Shown one piece after another: positions 63,498 to 64,000 of a stretch of 64,000 nt of DNA. Source of the stretch: Xanthobacteraceae bacterium (GTDB lineage: Bacteria > Pseudomonadota > Alphaproteobacteria > Rhizobiales > Xanthobacteraceae); assembly GCA_019746355.1 (NCBI GenBank), contig JAIESC010000121.1, positions 1 to 64,000 on the forward strand, in the 5' to 3' direction. The translations under genes and the position numbers were made by a program. Within the stretch, counting starts at the first letter, position 1. Each line of letters opens with the position of its first letter. The notes beneath the pieces are model-generated. The model ran no database searches, was not told where the DNA came from, and worked only from the letters and a program-made list of their open reading frames with translations.

Positions 63498-64000
63498 TCA
63501 GTACCGCCGGAACAGCCCCACCATCTTGCCCTGGATGCGCACCCGTGTCGGCGGCAGGATCCGCACCTCATACGACGCGTTGGCCGGCTCGAGCGCAATC
63601 GAGGCGCCACGGCGGCGGAAGCGCTTCAGCGTTGCTTCCTCCTCGTCGATCAGCGCCACGACGATGTCGCCGGTGTCGGCAGCTTCGGTTTTCTTGATCA
63701 GCACGGTGTCGCCTTCGAGGATGCCGGCCTCGATCATCGAGTCGCCGCGCACCTCGAGCGCGAAGTGCTCGCCCGCGGTCAGCATGTCGGGTGGCATGCT
63801 GATGACGTGGCTCTTGGTCTGGATCGCCTCGATCGGCGTACCGGCCGCGATCCGGCCCATCACCGGAATGGCGACCGGCCGCTCGCCATCGTCCTGCGCC
63901 GCGGCGGCAGAGCCGCGGGCCTTGCCGAGATTTCCCTCGATCACGCTTGGGGTAAATCCGCGCCGGCCGACGCCCTGGCTCACCGGCTCGGGCAGCTTGA
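63498..64000 (-). CDS. lexA: LexA repressor, N-terminal part outside window
   Basis: LexA represses the SOS regulon and cleaves itself with RecA. The frame runs off the window edge, so the DNA-binding wing-helix domain is missing here and 166 residues are visible. They contain the Ala-Gly cleavage site in [14 protein letters not shown], the catalytic Ser in [15 protein letters not shown], the catalytic Lys in EEATLKRF, and the end KMVGLFRRY. The GTG at 63983 is not the true start. A predicted target, with two LexA boxes, lies at 29299-29331. Confidence 0.94.
   Translation of the reverse strand, partial: KLPEPVSQGVGRRGFTPSVIEGNLGKARGSAAAAQDDGERPVAIPVMGRIAAGTPIEAIQTKSHVISMPPDMLTAGEHFALEVRGDSMIEAGILEGDTVLIKKTEAADTGDIVVALIDEEEATLKRFRRRGASIALEPANASYEVRILPPTRVRIQGKMVGLFRRY

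Overview
This window is chromosomal DNA of a GC-rich alphaproteobacterium. It most resembles Rhizobiales/Hyphomicrobiales of the Bradyrhizobiaceae-Xanthobacteraceae type (inference). The grounds are the nuoA-N gene order, a compact proline-tRNA ligase, a ribosomal protein S2 with a C-terminal extension, LexA boxes of the GTTC-N7-GTTC type, several orphan Bug/TctC receptors, and palindromic intergenic repeats of the kind common in that lineage. I saw no tRNA, rRNA, CRISPR array, prophage or complete insertion sequence.

Layout. 1-5.1 kb: the end of a heavy-metal-type RND efflux operon (adaptor, pump, small secreted protein). 5.3-21.1 kb: all 14 complex I genes, nuoA to nuoN, with four non-nuo ORFs between them (a cupin, a GFA-family protein, a membrane protein and a short coiled-coil protein). 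They are followed by birA, RNase J, methylmalonyl-CoA epimerase, a DUF1467 protein and proS. 24.4-24.8 kb holds a strong minus-strand terminator that may end an unrecognised small RNA. 26.4-33.3 kb: lipoprotein export genes lolC/E and lolD, a methyltransferase, a 32-residue membrane peptide under a promoter carrying two back-to-back LexA boxes, and dnaE. 33.3-37.5 kb is an accessory stretch: palindromic repeats, a VOC protein, one intact and one internally deleted Bug receptor, and an FAD monooxygenase. 37.5-40 kb: the YcjX/YcjF pair.

40.1-53.8 kb is the classical translation/envelope cluster rpsB-tsf-pyrH-frr-uppS-cdsA-dxr-rseP-bamA-fabZ-lpxA-lpxI-lpxB. It supplies ribosome functions, isoprenoid and phospholipid precursors, outer-membrane protein assembly and lipid A synthesis. 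lpxD is missing from its usual place between bamA and fabZ. 53.8-64 kb: a third Bug receptor, gltA and gltX on the minus strand, a quinone-reductase-like flavoprotein, glnS, a GNAT acetyltransferase, comEC, a small secreted cysteine-containing protein, and lexA, which is cut by the window end.

The most interesting feature is the LexA-box-controlled micropeptide at 29290-29442. In logic it parallels the SOS-induced division inhibitor SidA of Caulobacter, although I cannot show homology. All function calls rest on motif recognition by eye; no database search was run.
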